DNA from: Woeseiaceae bacterium
GTDB lineage: Bacteria > Pseudomonadota > Gammaproteobacteria > Steroidobacterales > Woeseiaceae
Assembly (NCBI GenBank): GCA_030065915.1
Contig: JASJCQ010000003.1
Location: forward strand, 62,001-126,000
Reading direction: 5' to 3'
Length of the DNA: 64,000 nt
The notes beneath the pieces are model-generated. The model was not told where the DNA came from. It made no database searches and saw only the letters and a program-made list of their open reading frames with translations. Below are positions 43,901 to 52,978 of this stretch, in pieces. The stretch's first letter is position 1. The number at the start of each line of letters is the position of its first letter. A program made the translations under genes and the position numbers.

Positions 43901-45358
43901 GTCCCAGGACAGGAGCGGCTTCAGGTCCGCGAAGTCTGTCGACGGATAACGCCCGGACAGCATGTCGAGCACAGCCTCCAGCGCGTCGCGGGACAGCTCA
44001 CGGTACGGCCAGCATCGTTTAACCAGCGCTTCGATCTCGTCGACGGTATGCGGCCGCTGGCAGCACAGCGCGACGATCTGCTGTGACAGCACATCGAGTA
44101 CATTTTTTGGAATAGCGATCGCGTCGATGTCAGCCGAGCGCATACGCTCGGCGACCACCGTCGACTCGAGCAGGTCGCCGCGAAACTTCGGGTAGATGCG
44201 ACCCACACTGACTTCGTCGACGCCGTGACCTGCGCGCCCGACGCGCTGCAGACCACGAGCGACGGAGCCCGGAGACTCGACCAGCAGGACGAGGTCGACG
44301 GTGCCCATATCGATGCCGAGCTCTAAGGAACTCGTGGCGACGATGCCGCGGATGTCGCCGCGTTTTAGGCCCTCCTCGATCTCTGCGCGCTTGGAATGCG
44401 AAATGCTGCCGTGGTGAGCGCGTACCAGCTCCTCGTCAGCCATTTCATTGAGCTTGTGAGCGAGGCGCTCGCACAGCCCGCGACTGTTGACGAAGATGAT
44501 CGTCGATCGTCGACTCTGGATGGCCTCGAGCAGCTCGGGGTAGATCGATGGCCAGATACCGCGCTCGTTCTGCGGCCTGCCGATCTCGCGTGAATACAGC
44601 TCCCCGAGAATCGAACCACCCTCTGGCTCCTTGCGTTCGGGTTGCGGTGGATTCTGCATATCCGGCACCGGGACCGTGACGGACAGGTCGATCAGCGGCT
44701 TCGCCGAGCAATCGACGATATCGACGTCGCGGTCTCCTCCGAGGAAACGGGCCACGGCCTCGAGTGGCCGCACCGTAGCCGACAGGCCGATGCGCTGTGG
44801 ATCAGACTCGCAGATCGCCGCCAGACGCTCGAGTGACAGCGCGAGGTGTGTACCGCGCTTGCTGGGCGCGACTGCGTGAATCTCATCGATGATGACCGTC
44901 TCGACGGTCTTCAGCGTCTCGGCCACCTTCGAACCCAGCATAAGAAACAGCGATTCCGGTGTTGTCACAAGAATCTCGGACGGCTCCTTGACCATCCGCT
45001 GTCGCTCACGCTGCGGCGTGTCGCCGGTTCGAATCGCGACGCTCGCCTCGCGGAAATCGAGGCCCAGGCGTTCCGCCGTTCGAGTGATGCCGACCAGTGG
45101 CGCTCGAAGGTTGCGTTCGATGTCATAGACGAGGGCTTTCAGTGGCGAAATGTAGAGCACGCGCACGCCGCGGACTCTGTCGCTGCTGCCGATGCGATCG
45201 ATACCGGCGAGGAATGCAGCGAGTGTCTTACCGCTGCCGGTCGGAGCCACGAGCAGGGAATGGCGTCCGCGCACGATCTTCTTCCAGCCACGCGCCTGCA
45301 CCGCGGTCGGTGCATCGAAGTTGTCGTCAAACCAACTCTGGGTTGCCTCGTGAAACAC
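40931..45358 (-). CDS. lhr: Full-length Lhr superfamily 2 helicase
   Basis: A 1475-residue 3'-5' helicase. Walker A (APTGSGKTLAAF) lies near residue 40, then DEIHAV, SATVRP and QRVGRAGH motifs, followed by the Lhr-core winged-helix region and the long C-terminal tail of tandem winged helices found in full-length Lhr (E. coli 1538 residues). It starts with GTG just after a 48-bp tandem duplication. It lies between an ATP-dependent ligase and nei, which implies a role in DNA repair. The size rules out the shorter (about 800-residue) ligase-associated helicases. Confidence 0.92.
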   Translation of the reverse strand: MFHEATQSWFDDNFDAPTAVQARGWKKIVRGRHSLLVAPTGSGKTLAAFLAGIDRIGSSDRVRGVRVLYISPLKALVYDIERNLRAPLVGITRTAERLGLDFREASVAIRTGDTPQRERQRMVKEPSEILVTTPESLFLMLGSKVAETLKTVETVIIDEIHAVAPSKRGTHLALSLERLAAICESDPQRIGLSATVRPLEAVARFLGGDRDVDIVDCSAKPLIDLSVTVPVPDMQNPPQPERKEPEGGSILGELYSREIGRPQNERGIWPSIYPELLEAIQSRRSTIIFVNSRGLCERLAHKLNEMADEELVRAHHGSISHSKRAEIEEGLKRGDIRGIVATSSLELGIDMGTVDLVLLVESPGSVARGLQRVGRAGHGVDEVSVGRIYPKFRGDLLESTVVAERMRSADIDAIAIPKNVLDVLSQQIVALCCQRPHTVDEIEALVKRCWPYRELSRDALEAVLDMLSGRYPSTDFADLKPLLSWDRAEDRLSPRRGAALVTRMNAGTIPDRGAFGVHLGEGGPRVGELDEEMVYETRPGDNITLGASTWRVETISRDRVIVSPAPGEPGRLPFWRGDGPGRPIELGRAIGAFLRKVGRFGEQKATDWLLKHTTLDDFAAQNLAAYIAQQRRETGTLPTDRAITIERFRDELGDWRICILTPFGARIHAPWSMALQRQLTSASGYEIQVMYTDDGIVLRFADTEELPDIDLLIPDPEELDELVTEQLASTSMFAGLFRENAVRSLLLRRRRPGQRSPLWAQRLKAQNLLATVQRYPNFPIVIETYRQALGDVFDLPGLKHLLDDIRKRNIVVDSVETRTASPFSRSLVFAYVAAYLYEQDAPLAERKAQALTLDRALLGELLGQAELRDLIDAAVLAKLEDELQFVAEGRRAADADDLHDVLRRLGDLNEDELVLRASRDAAAWLEVLQSQRRAARVQIAGEERFIAAEDAGLYRDALGVVPPTGLPDSFLEKVDSGLVEIARRFARHRGPFLSRDMATRYDLRVAQIEPTLELLEQRGVLVRGEIRPGGAELDWCDAEVLRRLKRRNLAALRDEVAAVDASAYALFLPQWHGIGDGLRGPERLKEVVAQLQDYPVPWSLLSGSILPSRVADFRLDTLDMMAASGEVVWVGRGAAGAKDGRISLYLREQVGDLLSVEDFETDDDCELAILDRLASRGASFAIEIEDHVRDKVADASAKEIRDALWRLVWAGQVTNDTFAPLRGLSRSAPRRGRATTVVAGGRWSLVSSLVRRDISPTQQAVARARLLLDRYGIVSRRSAEGPGYGAIYKVLREMEEQGRIKRGYFVEGLDGAQFAYAGAVDRLRDCKDVSEDRESQLCADDVAVIAAMDPANPFGSTLPWPMAANEELAKPRRVAGAWVLIAHGRPILYVGSRGRALITFPSTLNDEDAALAAAIEALRRVPMKGKRSTLVIEKLDGENVLSSPLADVFKAAGFAADYRGLIDIQPFSAAGAGRA

Positions 45359-45480
45359 AGACTAGTGCCTCGCCTGATAGAACAGATGCGTTGCCTCATG
45401 AAACACAGACTAGTGCCTCGTCTGAAAGAACAGGTGTGTTGCATCGTGAGACACAGTTAGCGCCTCGCCTCGTCGAACAG
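45340..45480. repeat. Three tandem 48-bp units at the ligase/lhr junction
   Basis: Three units with a 48-bp period share ACACAG anchors at 45355, 45403 and 45451 and a GTGCCTCG-like core. The unit at the right contains the true ligase C-terminus (LFDEARR and stop); the left unit contains the lhr start. The copies between re-create degenerate versions (LFFQTRH, LFYQARH) of the ligase end. Two extra copies of the gene junction have therefore been inserted. One copy encodes a 14-codon reading frame, GTG at 45406 to TAG at 45362, that ends 3 nt before the lhr GTG. Confidence 0.85.
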
Positions 45481-46995
45481 CTGCCTCACCGTGTCGATCG
45501 TGTCGGCCTCCGACGCCCGCTTGTCGGATCGGTAACGTTTTACGCGTGCGAAGCGCAGCGCCATGCCGGCCGGGTACTGTCGGCTCTCCTGAATGTCATT
45601 GACAGCGATCTCAACGACGAGCTCAGGCCTGACGTGCACGACGTTGCCGTCGCGACCGAGTTCCCGATCCAGCAATGCTTTCGTCTGTTCGGCCAGCATC
45701 TTGTCGGTCAACCCCTTGAAGGTCTTTCCGAGCATGACAAAGCTGCCGTCGTCAGGGTTGCGCGCTCCGAGATGCAGGTTGGACAACCAACCTTTGCGTC
45801 GACCACTGCCCCATTCCGCGGCGAGGATTACAAGATCCAGCGTGTGCGCCTGCTTGATCTTTAGCCAGTCAGACCCGCGGTTGCCGGCGGCATACAGGCT
45901 ACCCGGAGACTTGGCCATGATGCCCTCGTGACCCTGCTCCAGCGCCGCCGCGAGGAACCGGCTCGCTTCCGTGACGTTCGCAGTCGTAAGCTGCGGCACC
46001 AACGCCTGCGCATCGGCAATGCCGGCCAGCGCAGCAGAACGCTCGTCGAAGCTCCGGTCAATCAATTCGTCACCGTCGAGATACAGGCAGTCGAAGTGCA
46101 GGCCCGACAACGGCAACTTGTCGCGCATCTCCTCGACGTTGCTGCTGCGGCCGAAGCGGCGCATCGTCACCTGGAACGGCAGCGGACGTTCGTCCTTGCC
46201 GAACGCGATCGCCTCGCCATCGAGGATAAACTCACGAGCCGGCATCTCAAGCGCCGCCTCGGTGATCTCCGGCAGTCGCGCCGTCACGTCATGCAGTTGC
46301 CGCGTGAAAATGCGGACGTCGGCGCCTGCTCGATGGACCTGGATACGTGCGCCGTCGAGTTTGTACTGCAGTGCGGCCTCGCCAAGCCCGTCCATCGCCT
46401 CTGCGAGCGTGTCGCTTGGCTGCGCAAGCATCGGCCTGACCGGGTTCAGGACCTGCAGGCGAAACGCCTGCAAGCCGGGCAGGCCGTCGACGAGGGCTGC
46501 CTCAGCGACCGGCGCCGGGTCGGCCGCGAGCATCACCGCACGGCGAATCGCATCCGCCGGCAGTTCGGACGCCTCCGCGATACCTTCAATCAGCACACCC
46601 TCGAGCGCGCCCTGTCGGACCTCACCGAGAACGAGACCTGCGAGAAAGCGCTGCTCCTCTGAAGTGACTTGCGACAGGAGTTGGCCGAAGGCGTCGGTCT
46701 TGGCCTGCTTGGAGCCAGCGCCCTTCATTGCCGCAATGTCAGCGAGTCGGCGATCGATTTCCGTCAGCGCAAGGGCATTGTCGCCTGTCTCCGCATTCTT
46801 AAGCGCGGCACTGACCATCGCAGGGCCCAGGCCGATACGCCCCTGCGGCATGACGCCGGCCAGGTAGTTGACAACCAGTCGAACCTCGTTGGTGTCAGCC
46901 GCGCGCAGGCAGTCGCCGAGCAGGGCGCGCTTCTTCAGGCGGCTACGGGTCGCCGAGACCGCTGACGATACGTTGACGAGGTCGTTTAGATTCAT
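45457..46995 (-). CDS. ATP-dependent DNA ligase (archaeal LigB type)
   Basis: A 512-residue ligase. The adenylation motif YKLDGARIQVHR supplies the active lysine. Later nucleotidyltransferase motifs (ILDGEAIAF, EGIMAKSPGSLYAAGNRGSDWLKIKQ) are intact, and an archaeal-type N-terminal domain fills residues 1-200. It seals nicks using ATP, in addition to the NAD-dependent LigA expected elsewhere. It is the first gene of the ligase-lhr-nei run. No ligase-associated exonuclease or PdeM phosphoesterase gene is present. Confidence 0.92.
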   Translation of the reverse strand: MNLNDLVNVSSAVSATRSRLKKRALLGDCLRAADTNEVRLVVNYLAGVMPQGRIGLGPAMVSAALKNAETGDNALALTEIDRRLADIAAMKGAGSKQAKTDAFGQLLSQVTSEEQRFLAGLVLGEVRQGALEGVLIEGIAEASELPADAIRRAVMLAADPAPVAEAALVDGLPGLQAFRLQVLNPVRPMLAQPSDTLAEAMDGLGEAALQYKLDGARIQVHRAGADVRIFTRQLHDVTARLPEITEAALEMPAREFILDGEAIAFGKDERPLPFQVTMRRFGRSSNVEEMRDKLPLSGLHFDCLYLDGDELIDRSFDERSAALAGIADAQALVPQLTTANVTEASRFLAAALEQGHEGIMAKSPGSLYAAGNRGSDWLKIKQAHTLDLVILAAEWGSGRRKGWLSNLHLGARNPDDGSFVMLGKTFKGLTDKMLAEQTKALLDRELGRDGNVVHVRPELVVEIAVNDIQESRQYPAGMALRFARVKRYRSDKRASEADTIDTVRQLFDEARR

Positions 46996-47147
46996 AGTGA
47001 TGCTGGATATGGCCCCCGGATTCGTGGGGCCGGTCGGCCATTGTACCCTGAGCGGACGGGTGCAGGGCGCTCCTCGGCCAGCGACGTTTTATTACCGCGC
47101 TAGGGCCCGGCGCACAGAACGTCTGCGACGCCGGACCCTTGGCGTGA

Positions 47148-47450
47148 CTAACCCAGGCGTATCGGCAGGTCCCGGACGCGCTTTCCGGTCGCGGCAAACA
47201 CCGCATTGCCGATCGCCGGCGCGACCGCGATCAGTGGCGGCTCACCGAGGCCAGCCACCGCGCTTAACGGCGTTACGCAGGAACGGAGTGCGAATCCCTC
47301 GAGATGAACCGTGCAGGCGCCACATTGGGCAATACCACCGCCGAACTTGGTTCCCTTGAGCTTGAGCTCGTCCCGGATCACCCACAGCAGGGGTGTGTCC
47401 CCCGGGCTGTCTGACCTTGCAGGCTTACCATTGAGCTGAAATTCGATTAT
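47148..47450 (-). pseudogene. Fused remnant of isoquinoline-1-oxidoreductase subunits A and B
   Basis: The first part matches the small [2Fe-2S] subunit of xanthine-dehydrogenase-family enzymes (IEFQLNGKP..., [31 protein letters not shown]). It then jumps to the extreme C-terminus of the large molybdenum subunit ([20 protein letters not shown]). The junction is near [11 protein letters not shown] ribosome site (AAAGGGGA) precedes an ATA codon where ATG is expected, at 47448-47450. A deletion appears to have removed the rest of both genes and the start codon is lost. About 100 codons remain. Confidence 0.8.
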
Positions 47451-47500
47451 CGATTCCCCTTTCTTTTTCGATGATCGCCGGCTTCAGGTTGTCAGGTCGG

Positions 47501-48196
47501 CTACTCGTCTCGCGAGGCGTAAGCCTGCACGACTTCCCAGGCGACCTCTTGTAGATACGCCGCGACCTCGATGTCGAGCCCGGCGTCATAGTCGATATCT
47601 TCTGGCGTCCGGTCCTGCAGCACCGCGTAGAACACGCAGGCCGTCAGGTAGGTGCCGGCCAGCGTCGGATGGCGCTTGTCGTCAGTGCGCAGCGCAAGCT
47701 CCGGGCGCTCCTGCGTTACGCGCTCGAAAGCCAGGCCGGCGGGCGCAACCTCGACGCCTAGATCGGCACCAAGACTCGTATACGCGTTGTCGAGCTGCAC
47801 CGTCATCTCGGGCCGATCCGTGTAAGCCCAGGTCATGTAGAGCATCGGTTCGGCACCGGCGAGACGGATCGCCTTCGAGTGTTTCCTGGCTGCATCGCGA
47901 AAACGCTCAGCGCCCTCGATAGGACCGAGGCTGTGGCCCTGCAGGACGACGATGTCCCACTGCTCGCTATTCACCATCGCCTCGAGTCCAGCGTGCTCAA
48001 ACAGCTTGCCGCCGGAAATCGTCATCGATCGGACACGGTTTCGATTGTCGGGCAGTGATGCCTTGACGAGTTCCTTGTAGTGGTTGTGCAGGCTGTTGTT
48101 GTAATAGGTGAAGCTGTTACCGACGAAGAGAACGCGCTCGGGCGAAGCAACGACCGATGCAGACAACAACAGCAAAGAGAGAAGCGCGATTCGCAT
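47501..48196 (-). CDS. Secreted SGNH-like hydrolase
   Basis: A 231-residue protein with a signal peptide (about 1-17, ending VVASP). FVGNSFTYYNN replaces the GDS block of SGNH hydrolases, and DDKRHPTLAGTYL carries a candidate catalytic Asp-His pair near the C-terminus. Related proteins are putative esterases of unknown substrate. It is divergent from the second TonB receptor gene and follows no obvious operon. Confidence 0.65.
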   Translation of the reverse strand: MRIALLSLLLLSASVVASPERVLFVGNSFTYYNNSLHNHYKELVKASLPDNRNRVRSMTISGGKLFEHAGLEAMVNSEQWDIVVLQGHSLGPIEGAERFRDAARKHSKAIRLAGAEPMLYMTWAYTDRPEMTVQLDNAYTSLGADLGVEVAPAGLAFERVTQERPELALRTDDKRHPTLAGTYLTACVFYAVLQDRTPEDIDYDAGLDIEVAAYLQEVAWEVVQAYASRDE

Positions 48197-48516
48197 GCTT
48201 CAGGACACCTCGTTCTTATTCTGGCGGCGGGACGAGCAACGCGGTCAAAGACCCTTCGATTGAGTTAAGCATATCAAACCAAAAGATCGAGGCCCCGTAT
48301 GGCCAGAAATGTCCTGATAAGTGAAATGATTCTCGTTCACCGAACTAGTTTCTGATGCATCCAATTCTTTGGATAGCGACACTCGTCCAGTTGGCTCGTC
48401 TCGCGTGACCGAAGTAAAGCGAAACGTCTATAGACAACTTTCGTATTTGGCCGCACGGCCGCTCTTTTTTGGTATCGTGAGCGACGATAAATAGAAAAAT
48501 CTGGGGGATTAAGAAA
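48197..48516. other. 320-bp intergenic region between divergent genes
   Basis: No credible coding frame fills this stretch. It should hold promoters for the SGNH gene (minus) and the TonB receptor (plus). A short GGCC-GCAC-GGCC hairpin followed by CTCTTTTTT lies near 48449-48470, but its 4-bp stem is weak. A GGGGG ribosome site for the receptor is at about 48503-48507. I see no strong operator. Confidence 0.5.
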
Positions 48517-51500
48517 GTGCAACACTTCGATAAAGAACACCAGAGTAAGGCAGGCTATCGAACACTGATAAGTCTCGCGGCAGCCGCAGCAGCCCTCATC
48601 TCCGGCGCGGCGTTCGCACAGGAAGACGACGAAGATACCGTTGACGAAATTACCGTGACCGGTACCCAGATCAAGGGCGCCAAGATTTCTGACGCACTGG
48701 CTGTGTCGGTGATCGACTCTGAGGCCATCGAGATCATCGGCGTTGAGTCGGGCGACGAGCTCCTGGACATGATCCCGGAGATGGGCCAGAACTTTTTCAG
48801 CGAGACGGACACGGCGGGCGGTGTCAACGCGGCGCGTGGCGATGTCGGCGCCATCAACATGCGTAACCTCGGCACCGGCAACACGCTGGTCCTGTTGAAC
48901 GGCCGCCGCCTGGTCAACATGGCGACTTACCAGACCGAGACGGTCGGTGGCAGTTTCGTTCCGGTTAACTCGGTCAACTCCAACCACATACCGGTATTCG
49001 GCGTAGATCGCATCGAGGTGCTTCGTGACGGTGCGTCGGCAATTTACGGCGCTGACGCGGTAGCCGGTGTCGTAAACACGGTGCTGAAGGACGACTACGA
49101 GGGATTCAGGATCCGCGCACGCCACACGAACTTCGATCACCTGCCGCGCGACGACCAGTCGATTGGCATCGAGTGGGGTGACAACTTCAACGGCGGTGCA
49201 ACCAACGTTGGCGTATTCGTCCGTTACTACCAGCGCGACAGTGTCAATTCGCAGGATGAGGCCAGATGGGCCGAAGCCGACTTCCGCTACCGCTTTGGCG
49301 ACGGCAGCACCGCCTACGGGGCGTTCCAGAACCCGTTGGCCAACATCTACGGCGAAGACTCCGGCAGCACCGTCTTCCGCAACGATAGTGCCAATTCAGT
49401 CTACGGTCGTTTCGACGTTATCCCCGGCCTTGGCAGCAGCCATAGCCTGCGGCAGAACGACGTCACCGACAACGCCGGCGAGTTTGAGTTGTTCCCGATC
49501 GGGGCCGAGGAATGCACCGCTTCTGCTGCCATCGACCTGGGCAACGGCATCTGCATGCGTGAAGACGCAGGGTCACGCGGTGTTCGGTATAACCTGAATG
49601 ACAATCGCGACCTGCTGTCCGAGCTCGAGCGTACGACGGTCTACGCTTACCTCAATCACGAGTTCGACTCCGGCCTCGAGTTTTTTGGTGACATGTACTA
49701 CTACACCTCCACGACGAAACGGCTGAACGCACCGTCGGTGGACCTGAGTGCCGTGCCGCTCAGGGTCGGCGCATCGAACTACTACAACCCGCTCGGACCC
49801 GTCGGCTCGCCCAATCGGCTGCCGGACGCGATCATCGGGACGGACGTGCCGGCGGAAGGCTATGAACTGAACATGGACCTGTACCGTTTCGAGGAATTCC
49901 CCCGGGTCGTGAATAACGATGGTGACTCATACCGGCTTCTCGCCGGCCTGCGCGGTACCGCCGGAGACTGGGACTGGGAGTCCGCAGTAGTCTATTCCGA
50001 GGCAACGCGCGACGACATTACGAATAACCGCATCTCGAACACCCTGATCACCGAGGCCCTGTTCGACCCGACACCCGCGGCGTATAACCCATTCGCCGCC
50101 GGCGTGGATTCAAACATCGAACGTGCGTTGGTCGACGTGTTCCGCAAAGGCGAGACGACGCTGGCGATGTGGGACATCAAGTTCTCGAACCCGGAAATCT
50201 ACGAGCTGCCAGCGGGCCCGGTAGGCATCCTGGCAGGCTACGAGTTCCGCAAGGAAGAGTATGTCGACGATCGCGATCCGCGCCTCGACGGCACGATTCG
50301 CTTCCAGCGCGACACGGACGGAGACGGCGTCCTCGACTTCGAAGGCGACTTCGAAGGCGATACCTACCCCTTCACGTCAGACGTCGTTAATTCCAGCCCG
50401 ACGCCGGACGGCGCTGGCGATCGCACTACCAACTCCCTGTTCTTCGAGCTGCAGATTCCGGTACTCGAAAACCTGGACGTCCAGCTTGCGACGCGTTACG
50501 AGGACTTCGATGACATTGGCGACACAACAGTCTCCAAGTTCGCCTTCGGCTATCGCCCGTTTGACCAGCTGCTGATCCGTGGCTCCTGGTCCGAGGCCTT
50601 CCGCGCTCCGAACCTGATCACGATCAATGAGCAGATCATCGCCCGCTCGAACACGCTGAATGACTACGCGTGCTTCTACGGCGAAGACCAGGGCACGCTG
50701 GATGACGATTGCGATTACGGCATCCAGCGCCGCGCACAGGGCAGTACCGACCTCGTACCGGAGGAATCCGACAACACGTCCATCGGTGTCGTCATCACGC
50801 CGATCGAGAACCTGACGATTACCGCGGACTTCTGGTCGATCGAGAAGGAGAACACGATTGGCCTGTTCGGCGAGGAAAATCACATCCTCTACGATCTCGT
50901 CCTGCGACTGCAGGCGGGCACCAGCAACTGCGGCAATGAACTGAATCTCGGTAACCCGGTAGTCGTCCGCACACCGCACGACCCGACCGACACCGACCTC
51001 GTAAATGGCTACCTCGCAGCCGGCCTGTGCCCGATCGGCCGCGTGGATTTTGTCGACGACAAATACCTGAACCTCGACACGCGTGAGCTCGAAGGATACG
51101 ACATCGGTGTCTACTATGACTTTGACACAGAGTATGGCGAGTTCAGCCTGAGCTACAACGGCTCGTTCTACACTAAGTTCGAACAGATCGCGTCCAGCAC
51201 CCTGTCGGTCGAAGTCGAAGCGGCGAAAGCTGCCGATTCTACGATCGTCTACCCACTGACCGGGCTCGGTGACCTGTTGGGCCTCGACGGCAACCAGGAG
51301 GACCGCCACTCGGCCAGCATCGCGTGGCGCAAAGGCGACCTCTCGGCGTCGCTGCAGGCCTTCAAGATCAGCGGGTTCAACGAGGAGCTGTCGAATGGCG
51401 ACCTGTTCCGCATTCCGTCGATGACGACTTACAACACGAAGGTGGATTATCGCTTCGAGTTGCAGGAGATCGATACGCGGGTCCGACTCGGTGTCAATAA

Positions 51501-51609
51501 CATCACCGACGAACGTGCGCCCATCGCCGATGAGTCTTTCGGCTTCTTCAAGGACGCGCATCGTGACTGGGGTATCTACTACTACCTCGACCTGATGGTT
51601 TCCTTCTGA
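48517..51609 (+). CDS. TonB-dependent receptor, peptide/amino-acid locus candidate
   Basis: A 1030-residue receptor that starts with GTG. It has a signal region (about 1-34, ending GAAFAQ), a TonB-box-like DEITVTGTQI, a plug with LVLLNGRRLV and VEVLRDGASAIYGADAVAGVVN-type sequence, and a barrel ending in IYYYLDLMVSF. It differs from the glucan-locus receptor in plug motifs. The genes that follow encode D-amino acid dehydrogenase and an M14 peptidase, which suggests peptide-like ligands. A strong terminator follows it. Confidence 0.9.
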   Translation: MQHFDKEHQSKAGYRTLISLAAAAAALISGAAFAQEDDEDTVDEITVTGTQIKGAKISDALAVSVIDSEAIEIIGVESGDELLDMIPEMGQNFFSETDTAGGVNAARGDVGAINMRNLGTGNTLVLLNGRRLVNMATYQTETVGGSFVPVNSVNSNHIPVFGVDRIEVLRDGASAIYGADAVAGVVNTVLKDDYEGFRIRARHTNFDHLPRDDQSIGIEWGDNFNGGATNVGVFVRYYQRDSVNSQDEARWAEADFRYRFGDGSTAYGAFQNPLANIYGEDSGSTVFRNDSANSVYGRFDVIPGLGSSHSLRQNDVTDNAGEFELFPIGAEECTASAAIDLGNGICMREDAGSRGVRYNLNDNRDLLSELERTTVYAYLNHEFDSGLEFFGDMYYYTSTTKRLNAPSVDLSAVPLRVGASNYYNPLGPVGSPNRLPDAIIGTDVPAEGYELNMDLYRFEEFPRVVNNDGDSYRLLAGLRGTAGDWDWESAVVYSEATRDDITNNRISNTLITEALFDPTPAAYNPFAAGVDSNIERALVDVFRKGETTLAMWDIKFSNPEIYELPAGPVGILAGYEFRKEEYVDDRDPRLDGTIRFQRDTDGDGVLDFEGDFEGDTYPFTSDVVNSSPTPDGAGDRTTNSLFFELQIPVLENLDVQLATRYEDFDDIGDTTVSKFAFGYRPFDQLLIRGSWSEAFRAPNLITINEQIIARSNTLNDYACFYGEDQGTLDDDCDYGIQRRAQGSTDLVPEESDNTSIGVVITPIENLTITADFWSIEKENTIGLFGEENHILYDLVLRLQAGTSNCGNELNLGNPVVVRTPHDPTDTDLVNGYLAAGLCPIGRVDFVDDKYLNLDTRELEGYDIGVYYDFDTEYGEFSLSYNGSFYTKFEQIASSTLSVEVEAAKAADSTIVYPLTGLGDLLGLDGNQEDRHSASIAWRKGDLSASLQAFKISGFNEELSNGDLFRIPSMTTYNTKVDYRFELQEIDTRVRLGVNNITDERAPIADESFGFFKDAHRDWGIYYYLDLMVSF

Positions 51610-51637
51610 GCGCTTGAGCTTGGGACACAAAAAGGAT

Positions 51638-51666
51638 GGGGCCGGCTGCTGTCGGCCCCTTTTTTT
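51638..51666 (+). terminator. Intrinsic terminator after the second TonB receptor
   Basis: GGGGCCG, an 8-nt loop and CGGCCCC form a perfect 7-bp stem followed by seven T (51660-51666). It lies 28 bp after the receptor stop codon and separates it from dadA. Confidence 0.9.
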
Positions 51667-51760
51667 AGGCGCACAGTAGAGGCTGCGGAACAGCTTTCGT
51701 GACTGGTTGTTCGATACTGCAGCCTGAAGCCGTCAACCGCTCGTCAGGGGCAATGATTCC

Positions 51761-52978
51761 ATGCGCGTAACCGTCATCGGCGCGGGAGTCGTTGGCGTAG
51801 CGACAGCCTATTACCTGTCACTGGACGGGCACGACGTCACGGTCGTGGACAGTAATCCCGGTCCGGGCGAAGGCACCAGCTTTGCAAACGGCGGCCAGCT
51901 GTCCTACAGCTTCTCCGATGCGCTCGGCAGCCCGGAATTTGTCCGCGCCCTGCCCGGCCTCGTGTTCAATCGGGATGAGGGCGCGCAAGTCTCACTGTCA
52001 CCTGGCCTGATGCTATGGGGCTTGAGATTGCTGCGGCACAGTTCGCGCAAGCAGTCCGACAGACTGTCGCTCGAGACCTATCGAAAAGCGCTTCACTCGA
52101 ATGAGCTGATGCAGGCACTTCGCGAGCGTACGAACATCGAGTTCGACTACTTCGACTCGGGCAAGATGATCAGCATCTCGGGAGCCGACGCGATCAGGCG
52201 TGCGGACAACACGATCAGGCTCAAGAACCAATATGGCTGTGACAATGTCATTCTGACCGGCTGGGAAGCTGCGGAAATCGAGCCGGCATTAAAAGCGTTC
52301 AGCGAGCTGCCGGATGCCTGTATTTACTCTCCGGGTGACCAGGTTGGTGACGCCCGGATGTTCGCGGCCTCGCTGTCCGAATGGCTAACATCGAACACAT
52401 CCTGCCAGTTCATTTATGGTGAGTCGGTGTCCCGCCTCAGCACTGCAAGCGGCCGCATCAACGCGGCAGAGGTGCCGTCAGGATCGATCGAGAGCGACGC
52501 TGTCGTCGTTTGCGCCGGGACGGGTAGTAACGCACTGCTTCGGCCGCTGGGTCTCAAACTGCCGATCCGCGGCATGCGTGGCTATAGCGTGACCTTACCG
52601 GCAGGCGAGCATGCACCGGTCACCAGTATTACGGCGCTCGCACAACACTTCGTTTTCAGCCGCCTGGGCAACCGGGTGCGCATCGCCGGTTTCGCAGACT
52701 TTCTAAACGAGTGTGATGATCGATACATTCGTCAGAGGACCGACGACCTGATCCGCGTTGCCCGCGCGATTGCCCCAGCTGCCGCGGATTATGAAGCCGA
52801 CGAGAAACACCGATGGAGCGGCGTTCGCCCGATGACCCCGGACAGCCAGCCGATCATTTCAGCGACCGCGGTAAACGGTCTTTTCATCAATGCGGGACAC
52901 GGCATGCTCGGCTGGACGCTGGCCTGTGCCTCGGGAGAAACTCTGGCGACACTCGTAAGAGAGGGAGCCGAATCGTGA
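51761..52978 (+). CDS. dadA: D-amino acid dehydrogenase
   Basis: A 405-residue FAD-dependent oxidoreductase of the DAO family. The N-terminal FAD motif (VIGAGVVGVATAYYLSLDGHDVTVVD) and GTSFANGGQLSYSFSD are typical of DadA, and HRWSGVRPMTPDSQPIIS and NAGHGMLGWTLA close the fold. It deaminates D-amino acids to 2-oxo acids and passes electrons to quinone. Its stop overlaps the GTG of the M14 peptidase gene, so the two are coupled. Confidence 0.9.
   Translation: MRVTVIGAGVVGVATAYYLSLDGHDVTVVDSNPGPGEGTSFANGGQLSYSFSDALGSPEFVRALPGLVFNRDEGAQVSLSPGLMLWGLRLLRHSSRKQSDRLSLETYRKALHSNELMQALRERTNIEFDYFDSGKMISISGADAIRRADNTIRLKNQYGCDNVILTGWEAAEIEPALKAFSELPDACIYSPGDQVGDARMFAASLSEWLTSNTSCQFIYGESVSRLSTASGRINAAEVPSGSIESDAVVVCAGTGSNALLRPLGLKLPIRGMRGYSVTLPAGEHAPVTSITALAQHFVFSRLGNRVRIAGFADFLNECDDRYIRQRTDDLIRVARAIAPAAADYEADEKHRWSGVRPMTPDSQPIISATAVNGLFINAGHGMLGWTLACASGETLATLVREGAES

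Noticed and set aside
48337..49140. 267-residue minus-strand frame before and within the second TonB receptor
   Set aside because: It overlaps the receptor signal and plug on the opposite strand and reads as random Val/Asp/Arg sequence.
50377..51630. 417-residue minus-strand frame over the second TonB receptor
   Set aside because: Antisense shadow without domain features or a ribosome site.
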